Shown: positions 6,246 to 14,124 of the stretch, piece after piece | Numbering within the stretch: the stretch's first letter is position 1 | How the letters are laid out: the number at the start of each line of letters is the position of its first letter | NCBI GenBank assembly: GCA_038231495.1 | Contig: JBBRLG010000035.1 | Location: forward strand, 1 to 24,143 | DNA length: 24,143 bases | Source: JBBRLG01 sp038231495 | GTDB lineage: Bacteria > Planctomycetota > Planctomycetia > Gemmatales > Gemmataceae | Direction of reading: 5' to 3' | The notes under the pieces: generated by a model | The model's database searches: none | What the model saw: the letters and a program-made list of their open reading frames with translations, nothing else | Told to the model about the DNA's origin: nothing | Made by a program: the position numbers and the translations under genes

Positions 6246-6623
6246 ATGGCAAACCAGCATCCCCCCCGATTTTTGCAGTTGGTCGCGGAGGCGAAGCAGC
6301 ACGTCCGCGAATGCACCGTCGATGACGTGAAAGCAAAGCTGGACCGCGGCGAAACGTTTCACCTGGTGGACGTGCGCGAGGAGAGCGAGTGGGCCAAGGA
6401 CCATTTGCCGCGTGCGATCCACCTGGGCAAAGGCGTCATCGAGCGCGACGCGGAACAGCGGTTGCCGGACGTGAATGCGGAGATCGTGCTTTACTGCGGC
6501 GGCGGTTTTCGATCGGCGTTGGCCGCCGAAAATCTGCAGCGGATGGGTTATACAAACGTGATTTCGATGGATGGCGGCGTCCGCGGCTGGCGCGACAAAG
6601 GCTTTCCGCTGACGACCGGGTGA
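6246..6623 (+). CDS. single-domain rhodanese sulfurtransferase
   Basis: A 125-aa cytoplasmic rhodanese (thiosulfate/persulfide sulfurtransferase family). The motif LVDVREESEWAKDHLPRAIH (40-59) is the CH2A-type region. The active-site loop is C84-GGGFRS, with the catalytic cysteine that carries a persulfide; R89 matches the usual loop arginine. The tail MDGGVRGW is the family's C-terminal motif. CAGGAG lies about 8 nt before the ATG. It follows higA by 72 bp on the same strand but is likely a separate unit. The substrate cannot be read from the sequence. Confidence 0.88.
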   Translation: MANQHPPRFLQLVAEAKQHVRECTVDDVKAKLDRGETFHLVDVREESEWAKDHLPRAIHLGKGVIERDAEQRLPDVNAEIVLYCGGGFRSALAAENLQRMGYTNVISMDGGVRGWRDKGFPLTTG

Positions 6624-6634
6624 GGAGTCAGGTT

Positions 6635-6707
6635 GCAGGAGTCAGGAATCAATTAACAGCTATCAGCTTTCAGCCGTCAGCTTTCAGCTTTGACTCCTGA
6701 CTCCTGC
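6635..6707. repeat. extragenic palindrome between convergent genes
   Basis: GCAGGAGTCAGGA (6635-6647) pairs perfectly with 6695-6707. The loop is made of imperfect tandem CAGCTTTCAG-like units. A further GGAGTCAGG copy lies at 6624-6632. It fills the space between the stop codons of the rhodanese and the leftward gene, so it may end both transcripts. It lacks a T tract on either side. Confidence 0.6.
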
Positions 6708-7862
6708 TCACGAGGGCGGCGGCACAATCACCCGGCTCGGAATCGAGCGTTCCCACAGTATCTTGCCGGACTTCAGGGCCACCGCGCGCAGCGTACGCGG
6801 CTGGTTGAACGGCTGGTTGATCCGCCCCAGGAGTGGGCCTCCGATTTGCACGAAAGCCCGGCCGTCGAGGATCGTGACCGTCTGCGTGCCGGGGACGTAG
6901 GGCAACGACGCCACCCGCTCGCCCGTCTCCAGCGCGAAGATCGTCCAGTCGCAGCGCTGGCGATCCGCCTCGCTCAAGCGCTGGTCGGGACTTGGCATCG
7001 CCTCGCGCACGCACAGGTAACGCTCGTCCGTGGTCGGCAACACCACGAGCGCTTTGCCGATGGCCAGTTCCCGCGCCACCTCCGGCGCGTGCGTGGCGTA
7101 GTTCCACGAACGCAGCACGAGGGTTTCTTTGCCGGCCGCTGCCTCGACGACTACGGCCTTGTAACAGACGCCGCTCCGGCCCTCCCAACGCAGTGCCATG
7201 CCTTGCAGGTCTTCGGCAAACGGCCAGGATGGGGCGGGTGGTGGTTGCGGTAGCGGCGCGGCTGCCGTGGTCGTGCCGGACTCGAAGAGGACGCGCACGG
7301 CACCTTCCAAATGTTGGCGCGCGCCGGCCTGCATTTGCGGCGTGGGCCGTTTGCTGCCGGCGTACCAGGTGCGGACTTCCCAGTTCAGGACGAGGGCGTC
7401 TTCGCCCACCTGCCAGCGCGTCAGGAACGCCTGGCCCGGCGCTGCCCGCACACCCACCCATTCCGGCATTTCCACGGCGTCAGATTCAAGGACGAGATTG
7501 CCCTCGTCGTGCAGGGCGAACGCCCGGATGCAAAAGCCGTGCGGACCGGGGGGCGGGTCGTTCAGCTTGAAGCCCATGAAACGCCACGGCCGGTTCTTCG
7601 TGACAGGGGCGACGGCATACAGGCGGTCGTCGCGCACGAACAGCGGGCGTTGGCCCTCGACGGTCTGCCAGAGTACCTGGCCGGTGGCAAGGTCCACGGC
7701 GTCGATGCCGCCTTCGGGCGTCGCGAAGTAGCCCGTCCGGCGGTCCGGGTCGATGATGCCGCCGGGCAGAACGTGCGGCGCGACGAACTCCCCGGCGCGA
7801 CCGACGCCGGCAACGGGCAGCAGAACAAGCATAAAGACGGGGCAAACGCGGAGAAGGCGCAT
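6708..7862 (-). CDS. secreted PQQ-like beta-propeller protein
   Basis: A 384-aa exported protein. Residues 1-24 form a signal peptide (two arginines, hydrophobic FMLVLLPVAGVG, cut near GRA-GEF). The mature part has strand repeats typical of PQQ-like/quinoprotein beta-propellers: IDAVDLATGQVLWQTV (53-68), a central 'IFALETGERVASLPYV' and a last LRAVALKSGKILWERSIPS. No catalytic residues are recognised, so it is probably a structural or binding propeller in the planctomycete periplasm. A proline-rich insertion (PLPQPPPAPSWPF) lies mid-protein. The stop codon directly follows the 6635-6707 hairpin. The function is unknown. Confidence 0.72.
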   Translation of the reverse strand: MRLLRVCPVFMLVLLPVAGVGRAGEFVAPHVLPGGIIDPDRRTGYFATPEGGIDAVDLATGQVLWQTVEGQRPLFVRDDRLYAVAPVTKNRPWRFMGFKLNDPPPGPHGFCIRAFALHDEGNLVLESDAVEMPEWVGVRAAPGQAFLTRWQVGEDALVLNWEVRTWYAGSKRPTPQMQAGARQHLEGAVRVLFESGTTTAAAPLPQPPPAPSWPFAEDLQGMALRWEGRSGVCYKAVVVEAAAGKETLVLRSWNYATHAPEVARELAIGKALVVLPTTDERYLCVREAMPSPDQRLSEADRQRCDWTIFALETGERVASLPYVPGTQTVTILDGRAFVQIGGPLLGRINQPFNQPRTLRAVALKSGKILWERSIPSRVIVPPPS

Positions 7863-7965
7863 CCTTCAACCTCCCAGGTGCGAAACGGGGTGCATCAAAC
7901 CCTATCGCCCGTTCGCGGGAGGAAAGCTTACGAAAGGAACAGGGACGCGAAAAGGAATGCGATTG

Positions 7966-8049
7966 AACCACGGAAACCACGGAACACACGGAAAAAATGC
8001 GCAGCTATTCTTCGGTCTTTTTTCCGTGTTTTCCGTGTATTCCGTGGTT
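7966..8049. repeat. CACGGAA-type inverted repeat
   Basis: The left arm 7966-7997 contains three ACGGAA units and pairs with 8018-8049 (29 of 32 positions, by eye) across a 20-nt loop. Such ACCACGGAAACACACGG repeats are frequent in planctomycete genomes, in my recollection. The right arm overlaps the 3' end of the flavoprotein gene. Confidence 0.7.
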
Positions 8050-9465
8050 GTCGCTCTTCGCCTCGTCCCAAATGGGACCGTACACTTCTTTGTCGAACGG
8101 CGGGCAGCCGGTCGCGAACTGGCCCAGCTCGTTGTGCTTCGCTCGCATCAGGGCCGTGCAATAGCTGAACGTCCGGCACACGTGCTTGCGGTCCAGCCGC
8201 CCGGTTTCTTGCAGTTGCCGGGCCAGGTCCGGCAGCGGCAGCGACGCCCGGCCCACGCCGACGAACGTAATGCGGCCGTCGCGCAGGTTCGCCGCCCCGG
8301 CATTACCGAGATACTCCTGCAAGTAGCTGTAGCCGCTGCCGACGACCGGGATGTGAGGGAATGCCTGCTGGATTTGTGCCGCCAATCGGAAGTGGCGGTC
8401 CACGCCGACGAGCGGGGGTTCGGGCGGGTGGTAGCCGTCCGGCGGCGGGTACTCGAACGGCCGGAGCAGGTGCGGCGAACCGTAGGGATTGCCCAAGCTC
8501 ACGTTCAAGAGCACGACCCCAAGGCGGACCATCTCGCCCACCCACGCCAGCGGTTCGGACAGGTCGGCTTGGGACGGGTCCGCGTCATTCGTACCCCAGG
8601 CGCCGCGCACCGGCACCCGCCACGGACACGGTTCGCCGACCCCGTCGCCCGCGCGCTTCTGGTACGGCACGCCGTCGAAGACGTTGAGCCGGCTCGCCAG
8701 GAGCAGGCCCGGCACTTCGCTGCGGATGCGCTCGAAGATGGTGCGCGCGAGCCGCGTCCGGTTTTCGAGGCTGCCGCCGAACCGTCCCGGTCGCTCCGTG
8801 GCCGCGAGCAGCTCGTTCAACAGGTAACGGTGGCACTGTTTAATGTCCACGAACTGAAAGCCGACGCGCTGGGCCAGCTTCGCCGCACGAACGTAGGCGT
8901 CCGGCAGGCGTTCCAGCTCGTCGTCGGTGAGCAACGGGTAAGACGCATCGGCGGTTTGGCCCGTGGTCTTGTCCACGACGGTGCGCGGGTCCAGCAAGGC
9001 GTCGTGGACTGCCAGCAGGGGCCGGCGAAAGCAGTACCGGCCGGAGTGGGTGAGTTGAAGCCCGATGACCAGGTCGTCGTCGCTGCCGAACGCCGCGCGG
9101 TGGACTTGTCGGCATTCCGTCAGCAGTCGTTCCACGAGCGGGGCCGTGCGGTCGTTGAGCAGGAGTTGGCGCGGGTTGGCGCGCCCTTCGTCGAGGACGG
9201 CGGCCGCCTCGCCCCAAATGAGTTTACTGCCGCCGGCACCGAAACGGCGATAGCGGCGAAACGTCAATTCGTCGGGTTCGCCGTCGAGGGTGCAATCGCA
9301 GCCTTCCATCGGCTGGATGCAGAGCGAATTGCCGACGGCGTAGGAGCCGACGCGGGTCGGTTTGAAGAGAGGGGTCAGGTCGGTAGTGAAACGCAGGTCG
9401 AGACCGAGACGACGGCTCTCGGCTTCCAGGTCGTTCAGGGAATGGAACTTGAAGAAGCGCGCCAC
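8005..9465 (-). CDS. Old Yellow Enzyme family NADH:flavin oxidoreductase
   Basis: A 486-aa FMN-dependent TIM-barrel oxidoreductase. Family signatures seen: PMEGCDC (52-58), QLTHSGRYCFRRP (137-149, the OYE 'Q-x-x-H-x-G-R' motif), DIKQCHRYLLNELL and RPGRFGGSLENRTR, equivalent to the OYE 'H-G-Y-L...YGGS-NR' region. The late ITFVGVGRASLPLPDL fits the phosphate-binding end of the barrel. Three late cysteines (VCRTFSYC ... TGCPPF) might bind metal or a cluster. The start is a GTG with only a weak SD, chosen because MARFFKF-type starts are usual. The last dozen residues (NHGIHGKHGKKT) are read from a repeat arm; the natural end is probably near IWDEAK. The substrate is unknown. Confidence 0.83.
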   Translation of the reverse strand: MARFFKFHSLNDLEAESRRLGLDLRFTTDLTPLFKPTRVGSYAVGNSLCIQPMEGCDCTLDGEPDELTFRRYRRFGAGGSKLIWGEAAAVLDEGRANPRQLLLNDRTAPLVERLLTECRQVHRAAFGSDDDLVIGLQLTHSGRYCFRRPLLAVHDALLDPRTVVDKTTGQTADASYPLLTDDELERLPDAYVRAAKLAQRVGFQFVDIKQCHRYLLNELLAATERPGRFGGSLENRTRLARTIFERIRSEVPGLLLASRLNVFDGVPYQKRAGDGVGEPCPWRVPVRGAWGTNDADPSQADLSEPLAWVGEMVRLGVVLLNVSLGNPYGSPHLLRPFEYPPPDGYHPPEPPLVGVDRHFRLAAQIQQAFPHIPVVGSGYSYLQEYLGNAGAANLRDGRITFVGVGRASLPLPDLARQLQETGRLDRKHVCRTFSYCTALMRAKHNELGQFATGCPPFDKEVYGPIWDEAKSDNHGIHGKHGKKTEE

Positions 9466-9486
9466 ATCTTTTTGAAAGCAGTGTTT

Positions 9487-9528
9487 GCCGCTTGCGGCTT
9501 TGCAAATACTTGCAAAGCCGCAAGCGGC
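9487..9528. repeat. GCCGCTTGCGGC hairpin, copy A
   Basis: A perfect 19-bp stem (9487-9505 with 9510-9528) and a 4-nt loop, 7 bp after the rpsR stop and upstream of the flavoprotein gene. It is one member of a family found six times here (see also 12749, 14975, 17524, 21391, 22412). It has no T tract, so it is not a classic intrinsic terminator. Confidence 0.85.
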
Positions 9529-9535
9529 CGACGGT

Positions 9536-9778
9536 TTATTCGCCGACGTACGGCATCAGGGCCATGAACCTAGCCCGCTTGACGGCGTCCTTGACGGCGC
9601 GCTGGAAGGCGGCACAGTTGCCGCTGCGCTTCCGGCTGAAGATTTTGCCCTGGCTGGTGCAGAGCTTTTTCAGCGTCTGCACGTCCTTGTAATCGACGAA
9701 CGCGGGGCGCGGGCAGCCCTCCTTGGTGCAGAACCGACAGCGATTTTTGCGGCCTTTGCCGAGCTTCTTCCGAACCAT
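9536..9778 (-). CDS. rpsR: 30S ribosomal protein bS18, zinc-binding form
   Basis: An 80-aa small-subunit protein. The family pattern is clear: CRFC, then VDYKDVQTLKKL, GKIFSRKRSGNC and VKRARFMALMPY. Cysteines C14, C17, C40 and C55 (plus C22) suggest the zinc-carrying version. It normally sits on the 30S platform next to bS6. Here it stands alone: no rpsF, ssb or rplI is adjacent. It has its own promoter at 9840-9868 and a long 5' leader. GAGG lies 11 nt before the ATG. Hairpin copy A follows the stop by 7 bp. Confidence 0.93.
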   Translation of the reverse strand: MVRKKLGKGRKNRCRFCTKEGCPRPAFVDYKDVQTLKKLCTSQGKIFSRKRSGNCAAFQRAVKDAVKRARFMALMPYVGE

Positions 9779-9839
9779 CGCGGTATACGCCTCATACCTG
9801 GTAGATGTTTAGGCCGTGCGCCAAACACGGGGAACCATT

Positions 9840-9868
9840 AAAATAGCGATCGCCCCCCCGACTGTCAA
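9840..9868 (-). promoter_or_regulatory. strong promoter of rpsR
   Basis: On the minus strand: TTGACA-type box (TGTCAA on plus, 9863-9868), a 17-nt spacer with a G7 run, then TATTTT (9840-9845). It would give a leader of about 55 nt, containing the SD and an imperfect CCGTGTTTGGCGCACGG stem that could be regulatory. Confidence 0.65.
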
Positions 9869-9951
9869 CGAAGTCGCAAGAACCGTTTGCGTTTGCGGGT
9901 GCGCCAACAGCTATTGGCAAGCGCTCGCACCGGTCTCAACCCCCGAACTCC

Positions 9952-9979
9952 TTGCGAATCCGCCCGATTCGTATTTAAT
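9952..9979 (+). promoter_or_regulatory. possible promoter of the U32 gene
   Basis: TTGCGA (9952-9957), 16 nt, TTTAAT (9974-9979), 53 bp before the start codon. The boxes are moderate matches and the call is tentative. Confidence 0.4.
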
Positions 9980-10032
9980 GAACCGATGAGCCGTAAGGCC
10001 GCGCACTTGCCATCCACCGGAAAGATCGTTTC

Positions 10033-12747
10033 ATGAATTCGTCAGAGAAGCTAACGCTGAGCCTCCCCGTCGTCGCCGGCCAACCCGCCGCTGCCGCACC
10101 GGCATGGCACGACTGGACCGCCACCGGACCCCTCGCCGCCGACGCGCCGGAGCCGCAACTGCCGCAAGGCGAATATTGGGACGGAACCGCCGCAACCGAG
10201 TTTAGCGTGCCGTTGCACGCCGGGGAGGGTCCGTTGCACCCGGTCGAGTTGCTCGCCCCCGCGGGCGGGCCGGACGCGGCGTTCGCGGCGTTTCACTACG
10301 GGGCCGACGCGATTTACCTCGGCCTCAAGAAGTTCTCCGCACGCGCCGAGGCCGAAAACTTTACGCTCGACGAACTGGCCGAAGTCACCGCATACGCTCA
10401 CAGCCTGGAGCCGCGCCGCCGGGTGTTCGTGACCATCAATACGCTCATCCTCCAGGACGAACTGCCCGAACTCGTCGAAACGCTCGGGGCCCTGGCCGAC
10501 ATCGGCGTCGATGCCCTTATCATTCAAGACCTCGGCGTCTACCAGATCGTGCGCCGCTACTTCCCGGAGTTGGAACTGCACGCCAGCACGCAGCTGGCCG
10601 TCCACAACCGTGCCGGGGCCGAAACGCTCAAACGCCTCGGCTTCACGCGCGTCGTCCTGGCACGCGAGTTGACCTTTGAAGAAGTGCGCGACATCACGGC
10701 AACGGCCGGCATCGAGACGGAAGTGTTTATCCACGGGGCGCTGTGCTACTCGTACAGCGGCCTGTGCCTGTTCTCGTCGCAGACGCTCGGCCGCAGTGGC
10801 AACCGCGGCAAATGTGCCTACTCCTGCCGTGATTCTTACGAGATTACCGGCGCACCCGAAACGCTGCGCGACGACACCCCGGTCAAGCGCGACCCGGCCC
10901 AAGGGTTCCCGTTCTCGATGAAGGACCTGGCGTTGCCCGATCACCTGCCGATGCTGCGGGCCGCGGGCGTGTCCTGCTTCAAGGTGGAGGGCCGTAAGAA
11001 AAGCCCGCTCTACGTGGCGACGACGACCGACTACTACCGCAAGCTGCTCGACGGCCGCCTGACGCCGGAAGACCGGGCCGTGCAGGAGGCCGACCTGCAA
11101 GCGGTGTTCAGCCGGCCGTGGACGCGCCTGTTCGTGCAGTCGCACAAGGACAAAGAAGTCGCCGACCGCGACACCGTCGGCCACCGCGGCACGCGCATTG
11201 GCAAGATTGAAGACGTGCGCGGCAGTGGCGACGAGGCCCGCATCCGCTTCCGCAGCCGGCGGGCGCTGGAGCGGCACGACGGTTTGCAGATCGACTTGCC
11301 GGTGCTGGGCAAGCCGTTCGGCTTCGCGGTCGATCACCTGTGGGTGTTGGACCCCGACCGCGGGACCAGGACCAAGGAAGTGTTCGAGTCCGCCGCGGGC
11401 GTCCTGGTGGAAGTGGGCTTACCGTCCGACCACCCGGAAATCCCCCTCGGCGCGGCAGTTTATTGTTCCTCCTCGCAATCGGTGAAGCGGCGGTATCGCC
11501 ACGACCGGCCCAAGCCGAACCTGTACCGCGTCCGCCGGGCCGTGGACGTGACGGTCGGCCTGACCGAGACCGAGCTGAGCGCCACCGGCCGCGTCGAACC
11601 GCGTTCGCCGGGTGAAACGGCGGTCGCAGTGACAAAGACGCTGGCCGGCCCGTTCGCCCCGGCGAAGGACGCAACCGCGCTGGCGACCGCGGCGCGCGGC
11701 GCGTTTGAAAAGCTCGGTGACACCGGGCTGTCACTGAACACCTTTACGCTGGAGAATACGGCGAACCGCTTCGTGCCGGTATCGCGTCTGAACCAGCTGC
11801 GCCGCGAGCTGACCGCCGAGTTGGAAGCGGAACTGCACGACGCCCAGGCCGCGCGCGTCGAAAGAGTGGTAGCGGAGGTGTGTCCGAAGCCGACGCCGGC
11901 TGTACGCACCGAAACGTTCCGCTGGTCGCTCAAGGTCGATCGGGTCGGCTTCGTCGATGCGTTGGAAACGGCGGACTGGTCGGCGGTGGACGAGTTGGTC
12001 GTCGATATTGCCCGCGACCACCCGACGGCCCTGGTCGAGAAGCTGGAACAGCTTGCCCGGCACGTCGGCAAGGAGCGCATCCGCCTGGCGTTGCCCGCCG
12101 TGACACGCAAGTGGGAGGAACATGCGCTCCAGCTAAAGGTGGCGAAATTGCGTTCGCTCGGCTGGACGAAATGGGAGGCGGCGAACCTGTCGGCGTGGGG
12201 TTTCCTGGAACGCGACTTGAACGGGCGCGACGGCCTCGACCTCTCGACCGACTGGTCGGTCTACGTCCTGAACCGGGCCGCGGCACTGCAACTTTTCGAC
12301 CTGGGCGTGAGCCGATTCGTCCTGTCGCCGGAGGACGGGTTGGAAAACCTGCGGCCGTTGCTGGCCGAGTTCGGGCCGCGGGCCGTGCTCGTCGTTTACC
12401 AGGATACGCCGCAATTTATTGCCGAGTCCTGCGCTTACGCGAACCTGATCGGCGGCTGTCCGGGCAAGGCGAACTGCCGTTTTGAGAGCATGGAAATGGT
12501 GTCCAGCCACGGCGAGCGCGTCACGGCCCTGGATTACCACTGCCGGACGATTGTGCTGAACCAGGGGCCGTTCTGCCTTTCGACGCGGCTGCCGCAACTG
12601 GCCGCGGCCGGCGCGGTGTCGCTGCGAGCGGACTTCGTTTACCGCACCTACGAGCCGGAGCGCGTTCGTGATTTGTGGCGCGCCGTGCGCGCGGGCCGGG
12701 CGGTGCCGGGGGCGCTGGCGGCCAACTTCGACCGCGGCATTCTGTGA
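10033..12747 (+). CDS. U32 peptidase-family protein, RlhA-like
   Basis: A 904-aa protein of the peptidase U32 family. Members such as RlhA (23S rRNA C2501 hydroxylation), UbiU/UbiV and TrhP are iron-sulfur proteins used in RNA or quinone hydroxylation rather than true proteases. Visible: VELLAPAGGPDAAFAAFHYG (71-90), AIYLGLKKFSAR, and the U32 signature EVFIHGALCYSYSGLC followed by SGNRGKCAYSCR (230-266), with C238, C245, C261 and C265 as probable cluster ligands. A second Cys-rich patch (GGCPGKANCRFES) lies near the C-terminus. The length is greater than E. coli RlhA (about 650 aa); the extra parts are a 70-residue Ala/Pro-rich N-terminus and the C-terminal half. GGAAAG is 10 nt before the ATG. 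RNA hydroxylation is the best guess, not proven. Confidence 0.8.
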   Translation: MNSSEKLTLSLPVVAGQPAAAAPAWHDWTATGPLAADAPEPQLPQGEYWDGTAATEFSVPLHAGEGPLHPVELLAPAGGPDAAFAAFHYGADAIYLGLKKFSARAEAENFTLDELAEVTAYAHSLEPRRRVFVTINTLILQDELPELVETLGALADIGVDALIIQDLGVYQIVRRYFPELELHASTQLAVHNRAGAETLKRLGFTRVVLARELTFEEVRDITATAGIETEVFIHGALCYSYSGLCLFSSQTLGRSGNRGKCAYSCRDSYEITGAPETLRDDTPVKRDPAQGFPFSMKDLALPDHLPMLRAAGVSCFKVEGRKKSPLYVATTTDYYRKLLDGRLTPEDRAVQEADLQAVFSRPWTRLFVQSHKDKEVADRDTVGHRGTRIGKIEDVRGSGDEARIRFRSRRALERHDGLQIDLPVLGKPFGFAVDHLWVLDPDRGTRTKEVFESAAGVLVEVGLPSDHPEIPLGAAVYCSSSQSVKRRYRHDRPKPNLYRVRRAVDVTVGLTETELSATGRVEPRSPGETAVAVTKTLAGPFAPAKDATALATAARGAFEKLGDTGLSLNTFTLENTANRFVPVSRLNQLRRELTAELEAELHDAQAARVERVVAEVCPKPTPAVRTETFRWSLKVDRVGFVDALETADWSAVDELVVDIARDHPTALVEKLEQLARHVGKERIRLALPAVTRKWEEHALQLKVAKLRSLGWTKWEAANLSAWGFLERDLNGRDGLDLSTDWSVYVLNRAAALQLFDLGVSRFVLSPEDGLENLRPLLAEFGPRAVLVVYQDTPQFIAESCAYANLIGGCPGKANCRFESMEMVSSHGERVTALDYHCRTIVLNQGPFCLSTRLPQLAAAGAVSLRADFVYRTYEPERVRDLWRAVRAGRAVPGALAANFDRGIL

Positions 12748-12748
12748 G

Positions 12749-12795
12749 TTTGCCGCTTGCGGCGGTGCGCGGCCGCGCGCAGCCGCAAGGGGCAA
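12749..12795. repeat. GCCGCTTGCGGC hairpin, copy B (diverged)
   Basis: TTGCCGCTTGCGGC (12749-12762) pairs imperfectly with 12782-12795 around a GC-rich centre. It begins 2 bp after the U32 stop and precedes glgC. Confidence 0.7.
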
Positions 12796-12824
12796 GGCAA
12801 TACCCAACCTCGTCTGAGGCCTTT

Positions 12825-14111
12825 ATGCAGAGTGTACTCAGCCTCATTCTCGGCGGCGGGCGCGGCACTCGCCTGTACCCGCTCACCCAACTTCGCAGCA
12901 AGCCCGCCGTCCCCGTCGCGGGCAAGTATCGCCTCATCGACATCCCCATCAGCAATTGCATCAACAGCGGCATGAACCGTATCTACGTCCTGACCCAGTT
13001 CCTCAGCGTCAGTTTGCACCGGCACATCGCCAACACCTACAAGTTCGACCCCTTCAGCCAGGGCTTCGTCGAAGTCCTCGCCGCCCAACAAACCAACGAG
13101 GCCGCCGACTGGTACCAGGGCACTGCCGACGCCGTCCGCCAGCAGATTCGCTACGTCGCCGAAGATTCGTGCAGCGAAGTCCTCATCCTGTCCGGCGACC
13201 AGCTTTATCGCATGGACTTCCGCGAGCTGCTCAAGACGCACAAGGACACCGGGGCCGACGTGACCCTTGCGGTCTTGCCCGTGCCGGAAAACCAGGTGAG
13301 CGGCTTCGGCATCGTCCGCCTCGACGACGCGGGCCGCGTGGTCGGCTTCGTCGAGAAACCGCAGACCGAAGAGCAGCGCAAGCCGCTTTGGACCGCCCCG
13401 GACTGGATGCACAAGCATGGCATCGTCAGCCACGGCCGGCCCTACCTCGCCAGCATGGGCATCTACGTCTTCAAGCGCGACGCGCTCCTGGAACTGCTGA
13501 CCGACAAGCCGCCGGCGACCGATTTCGGCAAAGAAATCTTCCCGCGCAGCATCAAGACGCGGCACGTCCAGGCGCACCTGTTCGATGGCTATTGGGAAGA
13601 TTTGGGTACGATCAAGGCATTTCACGAGGCCAGCCTGGCGCTGGCCAGTGACCGGCCGCCGTTCGACTTTCACAGCCCCGAAGGCGTCATCTACACGCGC
13701 ATGCGTTTCCTGCCGGCGTCGCGCATCGCCAACGCCAGTTTGAAACAGTGTCTCGTCAGCGATGGTTGCGTGCTACAGGAGGGCACCCAGGTCGAGCGCT
13801 GCGTGATCGGCGTCCGCAGCCGCATCGGCCGCAACGTCGTCTTGCGCGACTCGGTGATTATTGGCGCGGACCGTTTCGAGACGGACGCCGACCGCGCCGC
13901 CAACCGGGCGAAGGGCATCCCGGACCTGGTAGTCGGCGACGGGGCCGTGATCGAGCGGGCGATCTTGGACAAGGATTGCCGTATCGGCCGGCATGTGAAG
14001 ATTGTCAACCAAAAAGGTCTGGAAACCGCGGACGGATCGAACTACGTCATCCGCGACGGCATCGTGGCGATCCCGCGCGGCACGATCGTTCCTGACGGGA
14101 CGGTAATCTAA
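12825..14111 (+). CDS. glgC: glucose-1-phosphate adenylyltransferase
   Basis: A 428-aa ADP-glucose pyrophosphorylase: ATP + glucose-1-phosphate gives ADP-glucose for glycogen synthesis. Motifs: LILGGGRGTRLYPLT (7-21), SKPAVPVAGKYRLIDIPISN (25-44), QGTADAVRQ (98-106), LSGDQLYRMDF, GFVEKP and the left-handed beta-helix C-terminal domain with 'IERAILDKDCRIG' repeats. The length is normal. The start chosen has TGAGG 5 nt upstream; the frame runs 50 codons further back, into hairpin copy B, without homology. No other glycogen genes are adjacent. Its stop lies 13 bp from the convergent mqnD stop. Confidence 0.95.
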   Translation: MQSVLSLILGGGRGTRLYPLTQLRSKPAVPVAGKYRLIDIPISNCINSGMNRIYVLTQFLSVSLHRHIANTYKFDPFSQGFVEVLAAQQTNEAADWYQGTADAVRQQIRYVAEDSCSEVLILSGDQLYRMDFRELLKTHKDTGADVTLAVLPVPENQVSGFGIVRLDDAGRVVGFVEKPQTEEQRKPLWTAPDWMHKHGIVSHGRPYLASMGIYVFKRDALLELLTDKPPATDFGKEIFPRSIKTRHVQAHLFDGYWEDLGTIKAFHEASLALASDRPPFDFHSPEGVIYTRMRFLPASRIANASLKQCLVSDGCVLQEGTQVERCVIGVRSRIGRNVVLRDSVIIGADRFETDADRAANRAKGIPDLVVGDGAVIERAILDKDCRIGRHVKIVNQKGLETADGSNYVIRDGIVAIPRGTIVPDGTVI

Positions 14112-14124
14112 GCATTTCACTACG

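Noticed and set aside
7966..8049. CRISPR array
   Set aside because: The ACGGAA units are very short, not separated by unique spacers of constant size, and arranged as an inverted repeat; no cas genes are nearby.
7753..9567. 604-codon plus-strand frame
   Set aside because: Antisense shadow of the Old Yellow Enzyme gene, extended through the repeats; no recognisable domain, and the flavoprotein motifs are on the minus strand.
10051..11337. 428-codon minus-strand frame
   Set aside because: Antisense shadow of the U32 gene caused by high GC; the U32 signature is unmistakable on the plus strand.
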